A DNA stretch of 64,000 nt, taken from positions 1 to 64,000 of the IMG/VR virus record IMGVR_UViG_3300045110_000277; one strand, 5' to 3'. The position numbers were made by a program, and so were the translations under genes. Positions 29,444 to 38,400 of this stretch are shown here, in pieces. The DNA is from a virus. Below the pieces are notes generated by a model that saw only the letters and a program-made list of their open reading frames with translations, had not been told where the DNA came from and made no database searches. Positions within the stretch are counted from its first letter, which is position 1. Each line of letters opens with the position of its first letter.

Positions 29444-29806
29444 ATGACCGTCCAGACCGTCCACATGAAGCAGAACGACCTGCTTCCGCAGCTCCAGGCG
29501 ACCCTGACCAGCACCGACCCGATCACGGGCGTGGTGTCCAACGTCGACCTGACCACGGCCACGTTGATCCACTTCTACATGAAGAACGCGATCAGCGGAC
29601 TGAAGGTCTCGGCGCTGGCGGTGCGCGCGGTGGACCAGTCGGTCGACACCGGGCAGGTCACGTACACCTGGCAGGGCACCGACACCGACACGGCCGGGAA
29701 GTTCCAGGGCGAGTTCGAGGTGGTCTGGGCGAGCGGTAAGCGGGAGACGTTCCCGAACGACAGCTACTTCATCATCAACATCCACGCCGACCTCGGGAAC
29801 GCCTGA
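29444..29806 (+). CDS. BppU-N-like Ig-type appendage protein
   Basis: 120 residues: KQNDLLPQLQATLTSTDPIT, VDLTTATLIHFYMKNAISG and TWQGTDTDTAGKFQGEFEVV follow the pattern of a widespread phage baseplate/neck beta domain (polypeptide starting KQND..P.L.ATL...G..VDLT.A...F.M). It may anchor fibres at the neck or baseplate. Ends the fibre block. Confidence 0.7.
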   Translation: MTVQTVHMKQNDLLPQLQATLTSTDPITGVVSNVDLTTATLIHFYMKNAISGLKVSALAVRAVDQSVDTGQVTYTWQGTDTDTAGKFQGEFEVVWASGKRETFPNDSYFIINIHADLGNA

Positions 29807-29825
29807 TGGCGCAGAACTTGCGCCA
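29807..29825. repeat. TGGCGCA-N5-TGCGCCA palindrome, copy 3
   Basis: TGGCGCAGAACTTGCGCCA, perfect 7-bp arms. It starts right at the end of the 29444 gene and directly abuts the -35 of the WhiG-like promoter at 29826. Confidence 0.75.
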
Positions 29826-29853
29826 CCAGTTCCCTGCCGTCCCGAGCCGATGA
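29826..29853 (+). promoter_or_regulatory. WhiG/FliA-like promoter of the connector operon
   Basis: CCAG (29826-29829), 16 nt, GCCGATGA (29846-29853), 7 nt before ATG 29861. Directly downstream of a perfect TGGCGCA palindrome. Confidence 0.55.
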
Positions 29854-29860
29854 GGAAGCC

Positions 29861-30409
29861 ATGACCACACTCGCTCCGCTGATCCCGGCGCTCAAGCGCG
29901 AGGTGTCAGGACCCGGTGAGTTCGACGCCGACTTCCCGTCCTCCGACGACGGCGAGCTGCTCGGCGGACTCGCGGATGCCTTCGGCCAGGCCCAGCTCGA
30001 CGGCTTCTTCGGCACGGTCACTCTCGACCTGGTGACGGTGGAGACCGACAAGGACCTGAGCATCGCCGCACAGCAGCTGGTGGTCATCTACGCGGGCGAG
30101 CGCATCCTGCGCAGCAAGCTCCGCAACCTGAACACCAAGACGCTGTACAAGGCTGGCGGCGTGGAGTACGCGACGGAGAACAGCGCCGGCGCGATCACCC
30201 AGCTGCTCAAGGACATCCAGGCGCGCAAGCAGCAGCTGCTCGACCAGATCCTGCGGATCGGCCGGGCGCAGAACGCGGTCCACGTCACCGACGGCTACCT
30301 GATCCGCAGCCAGGGCTACTTCCCGCTGGGGATGTGGGGCGAGTTCGGCGGGTTCTTCGGCTACGAGATCGGCGGCCTCGGCGGCTCGATGACTGGCCTT
30401 CTGTTCTGA
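29861..30409 (+). CDS. Head-tail connector (adaptor-type) protein
   Basis: 182 residues, first of a run of connector-sized genes before the tail tube. A long helical centre (DLSIAAQQLVVIYAGERILR; TQLLKDIQARKQQLLDQILR) with terminal Gly-rich parts fits head-completion adaptors binding under the portal. Assignment rests on size, helical pattern and gene order. GAGGAAGCC precedes the ATG. Confidence 0.6.
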   Translation: MTTLAPLIPALKREVSGPGEFDADFPSSDDGELLGGLADAFGQAQLDGFFGTVTLDLVTVETDKDLSIAAQQLVVIYAGERILRSKLRNLNTKTLYKAGGVEYATENSAGAITQLLKDIQARKQQLLDQILRIGRAQNAVHVTDGYLIRSQGYFPLGMWGEFGGFFGYEIGGLGGSMTGLLF

Positions 30410-30439
30410 GACGTGCGACGACGCGAGGCGGTGAGGTAG

Positions 30440-30886
30440 ATGGCGAACCCTGGGATCTCGGGCTTCGACGCTGCTGCCGTGCGCGCTGGGCTCCGTCTGG
30501 CCATGCAGGTGGGGCTGCCCATCACGGCGTCCGAGCGGCCGACCTTCTTCATGCCGCAGACCGTCACCGCCACCGGCCACAACCTGGACGGCTCCAAGGT
30601 GCCGTTCGACCCGACGGTGCAGCCCACCAGGTCCGCGCGCCAGACGCACCAGGTGCCGTGCGCCATCGAGTACGCCGATGGCACCGGGAAGATTGCGGCG
30701 CTCGGGATCATCGACCCGGCGACCGTGGTGCTGACGCTGCTCGACGAGGACTACGCGACCGTGCGGGGCTTCGAGTTCGTCGTCATCACCGGCCAGAAGT
30801 TCTTCTACCGCAGCACGGAGCCGGGCCAGGGCCTGGTGGATGTGGGCATCTGGCGCGTCCGCTGCGTCTCGGAGGATGAGGGATGA
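30440..30886 (+). CDS. Head-closure (stopper-type) protein
   Basis: 148 residues, beta-rich in its second half (YADGTGKIAALGIIDPATVV; GFEFVVITGQKFFYRSTEPG), the size and slot of a head-closure protein that plugs the connector. GAGGCGGTGAGGTAG lies upstream of the ATG. The stop overlaps the next ATG. Confidence 0.55.
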   Translation: MANPGISGFDAAAVRAGLRLAMQVGLPITASERPTFFMPQTVTATGHNLDGSKVPFDPTVQPTRSARQTHQVPCAIEYADGTGKIAALGIIDPATVVLTLLDEDYATVRGFEFVVITGQKFFYRSTEPGQGLVDVGIWRVRCVSEDEG

Positions 30887-31422
30887 GCTACATCCGCGGC
30901 CAGGAGCGCATGGTCATCCAGACGACCATCGACTACGTGACGGCCAGCCTGACCACGCTGGGCTGGTTCCTGACGGCCGGCTCGCTGCCGTACGGCGCGC
31001 AGTACCCGGTGCAGATCGTCGACGACCTGCCCGACCTGGAGAAGGCCATCGCGCCGAACACCGTGTCCATCGTGGAGGGCAAGACCCTCGACGACGAGCC
31101 TGGCGAGCTGGGTGCGTCCGGTGGCGGTCTACACCTGACCAAGCAGGTCATCTTCGTGGACGTGTTCGGCGAGAACATCGGCATGGCCAAGGCCATCGCC
31201 GCCGACGTGCGCGCGATCCTGACCGGCAAGCTGGACAGCCCGGTGACCAGCCGCTTCCAGGTGCTCAAGGACTACTCGGTCAACCCCGCGGTGGGCACGA
31301 CCGCGCTGATCGAGTACCAGGACATCGAGATGGACCGCCCGCTCAACCAGGAGTTCCAGAAGACCTGGATGACGCTGCACGTCACCGCGGAGCTCCAGTG
31401 GACGGGGCACGAGCACTCGTGA
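30883..31422 (+). CDS. Tail terminator/completion-type protein
   Basis: 179 residues with alternating alpha/beta pattern (QTTIDYVTASLTTLGWFLTA; LTKQVIFVDVFGENIGMAKA; ALIEYQDIEMDRPLNQEFQK) like tail terminators that cap the tail tube. Order connector, closure, terminator, tail tube supports it. Overlaps both neighbours by 4 nt (ATGA/GTGA). Confidence 0.6.
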   Translation: MSYIRGQERMVIQTTIDYVTASLTTLGWFLTAGSLPYGAQYPVQIVDDLPDLEKAIAPNTVSIVEGKTLDDEPGELGASGGGLHLTKQVIFVDVFGENIGMAKAIAADVRAILTGKLDSPVTSRFQVLKDYSVNPAVGTTALIEYQDIEMDRPLNQEFQKTWMTLHVTAELQWTGHEHS

Positions 31423-31709
31423 GCGCAGGCAGCTACGCGCAGAAGGTGGCGGTCGAGCAGCGCAAGCGGCTCGTCGGCTCGGTCATGGCCATGGTCGAGC
31501 GGGACGTGTACCCGCACCTGCCAGCGGACGTTCGCACCGCCTTCAGGAACAAGCTGCTGCAGTCCGTCGGGGTCTACCACGACTTCGTGCTGGACAGCCT
31601 GAAGGCCGCCATCGAGGACAGCGACACCACGCTGAACGAGGCGGTCATCGAGGCCCTCGGTGAGCTGGCCAACGAGACCCGGATGCTGCGCGAGCTGAGG
31701 GAGGGCTGA
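31419..31709 (+). CDS. Small helical protein of the head-tail region
   Basis: 96 residues, wholly helical and charged (VEQRKRLVGSVMAMVERDVY; LLQSVGVYHDFVLDSLKAAI; EALGELANETRMLRELREG). GTG overlaps the upstream stop; its own stop overlaps the next ATG by one base. Function unknown. A one-mismatch AACG palindrome at 31519 is identical over 17 bases to one at 61035. Confidence 0.65.
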   Translation: MSAGSYAQKVAVEQRKRLVGSVMAMVERDVYPHLPADVRTAFRNKLLQSVGVYHDFVLDSLKAAIEDSDTTLNEAVIEALGELANETRMLRELREG

Positions 31710-32524
31710 TGGCGAACGCTGGGTCGTTCACCACCGGCACCGGCCCGCGCTCGGGCTCGGCCAACCGGGCCAAGCAGCTGAGCTGGGGCGTCGGCAACTA
31801 CGAGTTCCTGGACTCCGAGGCGTCCAAGGTCAACCTGTACTGGCGGGCCATCGAGTACGGCTCCGACGTGATGGTCGGCCGGTTCCTGGGCGGTGGCTGG
31901 GCCGGGGCCGGCGGCGGTCGGGGCGCTCGGCACGGCCAGGAGCTGACCGCCTTCGGCGAGGGCTCCGGCCAGCAGTTCATCCCGTACTCGGCCACGATGC
32001 GGACCTTCGAGGATGCCCTGCACTCGGCGCGGGCCGCTCGTGAGGTGATGCGCGCCCAGGGCGCCCACTTCGGCGGCCGCACCGGCAAGGTCGGTAAGGG
32101 CAACCCGGGCCCCTCGACGCTGGGCCTCATCACCAAGCCCATCGAGGCCCACGAGGCGTACGCCAAGGCGTTCAAGGAGTTCGACGTGGTGGCCCAGGAG
32201 CGGGAGGCCATCTACGCGGTCTTCGGGACCATCGTCCGGCAGGCCCAGACCCGCAGCGCCCCGCAGTACAAGGTCGGGGTCGCCAACATCCCGAACTTCA
32301 TGACCGTCTCGGTGCTGTCCAGCATCAACCTGAAGAAGCTGGCCAACGACATGACCAGCGACGCCATCGGGTCCTTCTCCGAGCGGCTCACCGCGGTCCA
32401 TCGGGAGCTGGCCATCCGGCTCCAGGAGCTGGTGGCCTCCAACCTCGTGCTCGTCCGACCGGGCGTGTCCAGCGGCCAGCTGAGGAGGGCGGTCCTCGAC
32501 CCGCGAAACCGCTTCCCGCAGTAG
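31709..32524 (+). CDS. Tail-region virion protein of unknown function
   Basis: 271 residues. Gly/Ser-rich N-terminus (TTGTGPRSGSANRAKQLSWG), a middle helical part (EAHEAYAKAFKEFDVVAQER) and a C-terminus with FSERLTAVHRELAIRLQELV. No known motif. Position between terminator and tube genes suggests a tail-completion or internal virion protein. Confidence 0.6.
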   Translation: MANAGSFTTGTGPRSGSANRAKQLSWGVGNYEFLDSEASKVNLYWRAIEYGSDVMVGRFLGGGWAGAGGGRGARHGQELTAFGEGSGQQFIPYSATMRTFEDALHSARAAREVMRAQGAHFGGRTGKVGKGNPGPSTLGLITKPIEAHEAYAKAFKEFDVVAQEREAIYAVFGTIVRQAQTRSAPQYKVGVANIPNFMTVSVLSSINLKKLANDMTSDAIGSFSERLTAVHRELAIRLQELVASNLVLVRPGVSSGQLRRAVLDPRNRFPQ

Positions 32525-32530
32525 CCGGGC

Positions 32531-32558
32531 CAAGTTCGATCCCCGACTCCGCCGAAAC
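32531..32558 (+). promoter_or_regulatory. WhiG/FliA-like promoter of the tail-tube gene
   Basis: CAAG (32531-32534), 16 nt, GCCGAAAC (32551-32558), 20 nt before ATG 32579. CAAGTTCG is identical to the site at 4852. The -10 has A for T at its sixth base. Confidence 0.5.
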
Positions 32559-32578
32559 CCCCTCCAAGGAGGCCACAG

Positions 32579-34237
32579 ATGGCGATCAAGGCTGGCAACA
32601 TCGTCCACGTCGGTAACGACACGTACCTGATCAACCGCATCCAGACGGGCGGTCCCGGCCAGGTCAACATCAAGCGCGAGACGGTCCGAGAGGTCGGCAA
32701 CTACCTCTCGGTCGGTCAGGTCGTGGACACTCCCGACCTGTCCTTCTCGCTGGAGTCCTACGACGTGAGCTGCGCCCTGGAGGCGCTGATGCTCGACGAG
32801 GACCCGACGATCACCCACACGTACGACCTCTCCGCCGCCGTGCCCCTGAACATCAAGGGCGCGTTCAAGGGCGGGCTGACGGCGACCTCCCCGTACGCCA
32901 CGGTCGACTCGGTGGCCATCCCGTACCTCCTGCTGGAGTCGATGGCCTACAAGTTCGGGCTCAAGACCGACGCCAGCCAGACGGCCACCCTGAAGGGTGA
33001 CTCGATCTACTACAACCCGGGCTCGACGTACATCGAGTCTGCGGCCGGTCTCGGCCAGCCCGCGGTGGCCACGGTCACCAACAAGGCGCTGACCTCCAAC
33101 GTCGCCACGCTGACGGTGGGCTCCTCGCACGGCATCGCGGTCGGCCACGTCATCACGGTGGCCGGCGTCGACTCCACGTTCAACGGGACCAACCTGGTCG
33201 TGACCGCGGTGGCCTCCACCACGATCAGCTACGCGGTCGTCCACGCGAACGTCGGCTCGACGGGCGCCTCGGGCACGGTCACCACGACCGGCCAGGAGAT
33301 CGTCACGGCGCACGCGGCCTACGCGGTCACCGAGGGCGGCGTCGTCCGGCGCACGCTGTCGGTGGGCACCAAGACCCGCCGGCTGAACCTGGGCACCGAC
33401 TACACCGAGACCTACGGCGGCGTCACCGCCGAGGCCGCGGTGACCACGGTCCACACCATCGGGGCTCTGGCGGCCACCGACCGGCTGCGCATCATGTACG
33501 CCTCGCCCACGGTCGAGTCGTTCCTGCAGACGGTCCACGCGGTTGTCACGGGCACGGCGGGCACCATCACCGGGGCCACCTCGGTGTCGGGCACCAGCCT
33601 CCTGGTCAACGCGACCGCGCTGTACGCCGTCGGCGACGTGATCATCATCGACGACGGGCTGGGCACGGTCGAGCTGGTCAAGGTGTCGGCCATCTCCGGG
33701 ACGGTGGGTGCGCAGACGCTGACCGTCTCCGCGCTGACCCAGAACCACCTCGACGGGGCGGCCATCGCCACGTACGTGCCGACCGTCCGCCCGGCCGCGA
33801 TCCGTGGGCGCGACATCGACGTGTACATCAACAGCGTCAAGAAGATCAGCGTCCAGAGCGTGGACCTGACCTGGAAGGTGACGCTGGAGCCGGACGAGGA
33901 GTTCGGCAACTACCACTACGTCGACCAGGACTTCGAGGTCCCCGACGTGTCCGGCACCATCGACTTCAAGCCGCGTGACGCCGCGGAGATGCTGGCCCTG
34001 ATGCAGCAGCTCGCGGGTGTCACCGACGCGCTGCAGTCGGCGCCGGCCACCTCGGCCCCCGCGATCCGCGTGGACATCTGCCTGAAGAACCCGGTCGACG
34101 GCCGGATCCTCAAGCGGCTGATGGTGCCGGACGCACGGTTCGACATGCCCGGCTACTCCGCGAAGGTCCTGCAGAAGCTGGACTTCTCGGCGAAGTTCAC
34201 GTCCGACACCGGAGCCCTGACGGTCTCCGACAGCTGA
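32579..34237 (+). CDS. Major tail (tube) protein with an inserted LTSNV module
   Basis: 552 residues. The N-terminal tube-like part (GNIVHVGNDTYLINRIQTGG; SFSLESYDVSCALEALMLDE) and the C-terminal part (YHYVDQDFEVPDVSGTIDFK; LQKLDFSAKFTSDTGALTVS) fit a major tail protein. An LTSNV beta module sits at about 165-235 (LTSNVATLTVGSSHGIAVG), and a further beta domain at about 320-400; these probably project as tail decorations. Strong ribosome site (AAGGAGG) 7 nt upstream; a terminator follows. Confidence 0.75.
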   Translation: MAIKAGNIVHVGNDTYLINRIQTGGPGQVNIKRETVREVGNYLSVGQVVDTPDLSFSLESYDVSCALEALMLDEDPTITHTYDLSAAVPLNIKGAFKGGLTATSPYATVDSVAIPYLLLESMAYKFGLKTDASQTATLKGDSIYYNPGSTYIESAAGLGQPAVATVTNKALTSNVATLTVGSSHGIAVGHVITVAGVDSTFNGTNLVVTAVASTTISYAVVHANVGSTGASGTVTTTGQEIVTAHAAYAVTEGGVVRRTLSVGTKTRRLNLGTDYTETYGGVTAEAAVTTVHTIGALAATDRLRIMYASPTVESFLQTVHAVVTGTAGTITGATSVSGTSLLVNATALYAVGDVIIIDDGLGTVELVKVSAISGTVGAQTLTVSALTQNHLDGAAIATYVPTVRPAAIRGRDIDVYINSVKKISVQSVDLTWKVTLEPDEEFGNYHYVDQDFEVPDVSGTIDFKPRDAAEMLALMQQLAGVTDALQSAPATSAPAIRVDICLKNPVDGRILKRLMVPDARFDMPGYSAKVLQKLDFSAKFTSDTGALTVSDS

Positions 34238-34254
34238 TCTCGACGACGGCCGGG

Positions 34255-34272
34255 TGCGACCGGCCGTTGGCA
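34255..34272. repeat. AACG palindrome relative (one core mismatch)
   Basis: TGCGACCGGCCGTTGGCA between the tail-tube gene and its terminator. Confidence 0.5.
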
Positions 34273-34291
34273 CCACCACTGGAACTGGATG

Positions 34292-34329
34292 AGCGGCCGG
34301 GCCCCTTTGAAGCTGGGGGCTCGGCCGCT
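34292..34329 (+). terminator. Terminator-like hairpin before the tail chaperone gene
   Basis: AGCGGCCGGGCCCC (34292-34305) pairs with 34316-34329 over 14 bp (one G-T) around a 10-nt loop. It separates the highly expressed tube gene from the chaperone gene at 34363. No T-tract. Confidence 0.65.
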
Positions 34330-34362
34330 GCCCTAAGGGGCTGGACCCGAGACAGGAGAGCC

Positions 34363-35235
34363 ATGAGCACAGACTTCGCCCGGCTGACCGACCTCTTTCA
34401 GGAGGGCACGGTCCTGGAGCTGTCCAAGGGCGAGCAGACCATCACGGTCTGGATCAACAAGCTGAGCCCCTTCGAGATGGAGGAGGCCCGCCAGGACGGC
34501 CGCGTGGCGCGAGCCCGGCTGGTGCTGGCGCTGAAGGAGATCGGCTCCCCGGAGTACGTGCTGTTCCGGTCCTCGATGGACGACATCTCCGACGAGGCGC
34601 TGATCCACACGCTGCTGGAGGCCCGCTCCAACGAGTGGGTCGCGCAGGCGGTCCGCGACATCCGCTCCGACAAGGACTGGACCGAGCGAGTCGAGGTGAT
34701 CGAGCAGTCCAGCGAGCTGGTGGGGCGCCCGGCCGACGACCCCGAGGTCAAGCTGATGTCGAAGTTGGCCGTGGAGTACACCGAGCACGTCCAGCAGATG
34801 GCTGCGGACTCCCGCGAGGAGGAGAGGGCGGTGCTGCTGGGCGCCTCCCGGGCCCAGCTGGAAGCCAAGTACGAGGAGTCGTACCTGGAACAGCGCGGGC
34901 TGACTGCGTTCACCGTCGAGTACCAGCGCACCGAGGTCTTCCACGCCGTCCGCGAGTGCAAGGCGACCAGGCGCGACGACACGTGGGACCACGACCTGTG
35001 CAACCACAACCAGCGGGTGTGCGCGAACCGGGAGGCGGTGGCGCAGCTGCCCGAGCGGGTCTGGCAGCTGATCCGGCAGGCCATCGTCGAGCTGAACATG
35101 CCCGTGGACGTTGCCCGTTTCATGGCCGCTCCGGCGAGTTCCTCCGCCTCGTTGGAGCAGCCAAGCGAAGCGGTGGAGGAGTCCACAGCCTCTATCCCGG
35201 AGGAGACCCCCGTCGAGCCGGCTGGGATCTCGTAA
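34363..35235 (+). CDS. Tail assembly chaperone, short (G-like) product
   Basis: 290 residues, acidic and helical, in the slot between tail tube and tape measure where lambda G/T-type chaperones lie. It begins STDFARLTDLFQEGTVLELS and includes DLCNHNQRVCANREAVAQLP near the end. ATG 34363 follows GACAGGAGAG. The last codons contain a CCCCC run where ribosomes probably shift -1 into the frame of the following segment. Confidence 0.75.
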   Translation: MSTDFARLTDLFQEGTVLELSKGEQTITVWINKLSPFEMEEARQDGRVARARLVLALKEIGSPEYVLFRSSMDDISDEALIHTLLEARSNEWVAQAVRDIRSDKDWTERVEVIEQSSELVGRPADDPEVKLMSKLAVEYTEHVQQMAADSREEERAVLLGASRAQLEAKYEESYLEQRGLTAFTVEYQRTEVFHAVRECKATRRDDTWDHDLCNHNQRVCANREAVAQLPERVWQLIRQAIVELNMPVDVARFMAAPASSSASLEQPSEAVEESTASIPEETPVEPAGIS

Positions 35236-35450
35236 CCGCCGCCAACGAAGCACTTCTGATCTTGGGGTACTGGGAGGTCCCCGAAGACGAGCAGCCACCG
35301 ATGGAGCTGTACGGCAACGACGACCGGCTAGCCCAGTGGTGGGAGGACGTGAAGGCGATCCGGGCCGAGAAGTACAAGACGCCGGGCAAGGAACCGCTCG
35401 AAGAAGTGCCCCTGATGCAGAACGAGCTGGAACTGCCGAAGTTCTGGTAG
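34363..35450 (+). CDS. Tail assembly chaperone, long (GT-like) product by -1 frameshift
   Basis: An open frame in the -1 phase continues past the G stop to 35450 and encodes an 80-residue T-like extension (AGWDLVTAANEALLILGYWE...NELELPKFW). The best shift point is A-CCC-CCG at 35206-35212 (zero-frame codons ACC CCC GTC), giving join(34363..35211,35211..35450), about 362 residues. Both proteins normally coat the tape measure during tail assembly. The exact slip site is inferred; the extension lacks its own start codon near the junction. Confidence 0.65.
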
Positions 35451-35459
35451 CGGAGCAGA

Positions 35460-35477
35460 CGCCAACGACCGTTGGCA
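35460..35477. repeat. AACG-NN-CGTT palindrome 12 (putative operator)
   Basis: CGCCAACGACCGTTGGCA in the 48-nt gap before the tape measure gene; perfect arms. Confidence 0.85.
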
Positions 35478-35498
35478 CCGAGACGAGGAGGTGACTGG

Positions 35499-38400
35499 GT
35501 GGCCGAGAACGTCGAAATCAACGTAACCGCCAACGCCTCGTCGCTCGGCACGGCTGCCGCGGACATCGAGCGCCTCGACGCCGCGCTCGCGCTGCTGGGC
35601 AGCCGGTCGTCCGCCGGGGCCGCGGTCGCCGCCACCCTCGGTGAGATCGCCAGCGGGGCGGTCACCGCCACCGGCTTCCTGGAGGAGTTCCTCGCCACCG
35701 CCGAGAGCGGGTCCGCTGGGGCAGCCTCGGCGCTGCGCAGCCTCATCACCCAGGTCGAGGCGTACGTGGGCGCCCAGGAGGCCGCAGCGGTCGCCCAGCA
35801 GGCTGCCAATGGCGAGGCGGCGACCGCCTACGAGCGGGTCGTGCTGGGCGCTGGGGCGGCCGTACAGGCCACGGAGGCCCAGACCGCAGCGGTGACCCTG
35901 CTGACGGCCGCGAACGCGGAGCTGGCCAAGGTCGAGGCGCAGGTCTCCATCGAGCGCGAGCGGGCCGCGGCCAAGGCGTCCATCGCGGCGGCCCCGAACA
36001 TCGGCACGAACGTCGCCGGCAACGCGGTCGGCTCTGCGGCCGGCATCGGCGGGTTCGTCGCCGGCCAGGACAGCCGCTTGAAGGACGCCGAGGCCCGCGC
36101 GATCCAGCTGCTCAACGAGCGCGGCGTCGCGGACGCCCAGCTGATCCTCTACACCACGGCGCTGGGCAAGGCCGCCCTGGCGGCGGTGGCCACCGAGGAA
36201 GCCTTCGTCGACATCCAGTCCAAGGACAACGCGGCCACCCAGACGCTGATCCGGTCCAAGAGCGCGGCGGTCGCAGCCCAGGACAAGCTGAACATCCTGG
36301 CCGCCGAGGACGTGTCCAGCGGCGGGCGCGGCCGGGGCGGCGGCAACTTCTCTGGGCTGTCGGACAGCTCCGGTGGCAGCTTCCTGGGCCAGCTCGGGAC
36401 CACGTTCAAGTACATCGCCTTCTACCAGGTGTTCCAGCTGCTGCTGACCACGTTCAAGGACAGCGTGGAGGCGTCGGCCAACTACGACCGCGCGGTCACG
36501 AACCTGGGCATCGCGCTCGCGGGCACCGACGTGGACGCGGGCAACCTGGCGAACAGCCTGGGCCAGATCGGCACCCGGGCCGGCATCGCGGCGTCCGAGG
36601 CGGTCGCGGCCGGCACGCAGTACCGCCGGGCGTTCCCCTCCGCCGACCCGACGCAGGCGGCGCTGGCCGGCGCGAGCACCATCTCGACGCTGGCCGTGAT
36701 CGGTGACCCGAAGACGGCGCAGGCCAACAGCGCCGACGTGCTCGCGGTGCTGGCCAACTACAACCTCGGGATCGAGGGCACCACCCGGGTGCTGGACGCG
36801 GCCACCGCTGCCGCGCAGGCGTTCGGGCTGTCCGGCCCCAACGACGTGCTGCCGGGCCTGGCCCAGATCTCCGACGTGGGCGCCGCGCAGGGCTTCTCGC
36901 CCGAGGAGCTGGCCGCCACCGTCGCCACCATCGTGCAGCGCACGTCGGAGACCAGTCAGGCCGCGGCCGGGGAGCTGCAGCGATTCCTGGGCCGTGAGGG
37001 CGGCAACGCCGTCCAGCAGGTCTTCGCCAGCTTCGGGGTCGACACGACCAAGAAGTTCGCCGACGAGCTGCGCCAGTTCGAGCCCATCTTCGAGCAGCTG
37101 ACCGCGGCCCAGCAGCAGGCGGTCGTCTCCGAGCTGGGCGGTGGCCGGGCGGCCCCGGCCGTGCAGGCCGTGCTCGACACGTACAAGCAGATCGAGCAGG
37201 TCGCCACCGCCGACAACGCGGGCAAGGCGCAGGAGCAGGAGATCGCCCGCCTGGCCGACCTGAAGGGCCTGCTGACCCAGATCGGCGGTGACTTCCAGGA
37301 GCTGTACAAGGACATCGGCTCGTCCGGCATCGGGGTCATCTTCGGGGTTGCCCTGCAGGAGCTGGACCCGCTGCTCAAGGGCGTCGATGACCTGCTCCAG
37401 CTGTGGAACGAGATGCCCGGCCCGATCAAGCAGATCACCGCGGCGGTCGTCGAGCTGTCGGTGGCGCTGGCGCTGCTCGGCAAGGGTGAGGGCGTCGGCC
37501 TGCTTGGGTCCATCGGCGCCGGTGGCTCCAAGGTGCTCGGCAAGCTCGGGCTGGGTGGGCTGCTCGGCGGCGGTGGCGAGGCGGCGGGACTCGCTGGAGC
37601 TGCGGGCGGCGACCTGTCAACGGTCATTGGCACCTCCGAGATCGGCGCTGCCACCGGTGGCCTGGAGGGCGTGGCGGCCGGTGGCGGGGCGGTGGCCACG
37701 CTGGTGCCGTACATCGCCCCGGCCATCGTCGGGCTGATCGCGCTCGGCGCGTGGAAGGACATCAACGACAAGACGAACAAGGCGATTGCCGACGCGGGCA
37801 CCGCCAAGCAGCTGGACTCGGCGGACTCCGCTGCGGCGTACAAGGACCTGGCGTCGAAGTTCGCCACCGCCAAGACCGAGGTGCCGACCGGCTTCGTCAC
37901 GTCGCTGTTCGGCAAGGGCGTCGAGAACGACCAGCTGATCGCCGACCTCGACAAGCTGCAGAAGTTCGCCGAGGCGCAGTCCAAGGCGTACTCCGACGCG
38001 GCAGCCGCACGGGGCACCGGCACGGCGTTCACCAACAACGGCGAGGTCGACTTCCAGGGCCTGTTCACCTCGCTGCACGGCTCGGGCCAGTCCAGCGCGG
38101 AGATGCTGAAGCAGCTCACCGACGCGATCTTCGGGCTGGGCGGTGCGGCGGGCACCACGGCGCAGCGACTGGTCAACGACAAGGGCACCATCGACGCGCT
38201 CGCTCGCGGTGCGACGGCGACCGGTTTCGACAAGCTGTTCAATGAGCGGCTGCCGATCCCCGGTGGCCCGGTGGTCGCCTTCGACGGCATCGGCAACCCG
38301 GCCATCCCCGGCTCGCAGTCGGTGCAGTCGCCCAGCCTGAACGACCAGAACTCCCAGGCGCAGAAGCTGTTCGAGGCTGGCGTCAACGAGTCGATCACCA

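Noticed and set aside
27389-29785. Very long open frame on the minus strand (about 800 codons)
   Set aside because: It is antisense to three clearly coding genes, is rich in Arg/Gly/Val/His from GC-rich codon shadows and has no ribosome site. The same applies to the long minus-strand frames at 31574-34279, 37617-40190 and 40431-42899.
34635-35210. Independent start for the T-like frame inside the chaperone gene
   Set aside because: The early part of this frame has shadow composition (Arg/Gly/His-rich) until the last 80 residues, so a frameshift explains it better.
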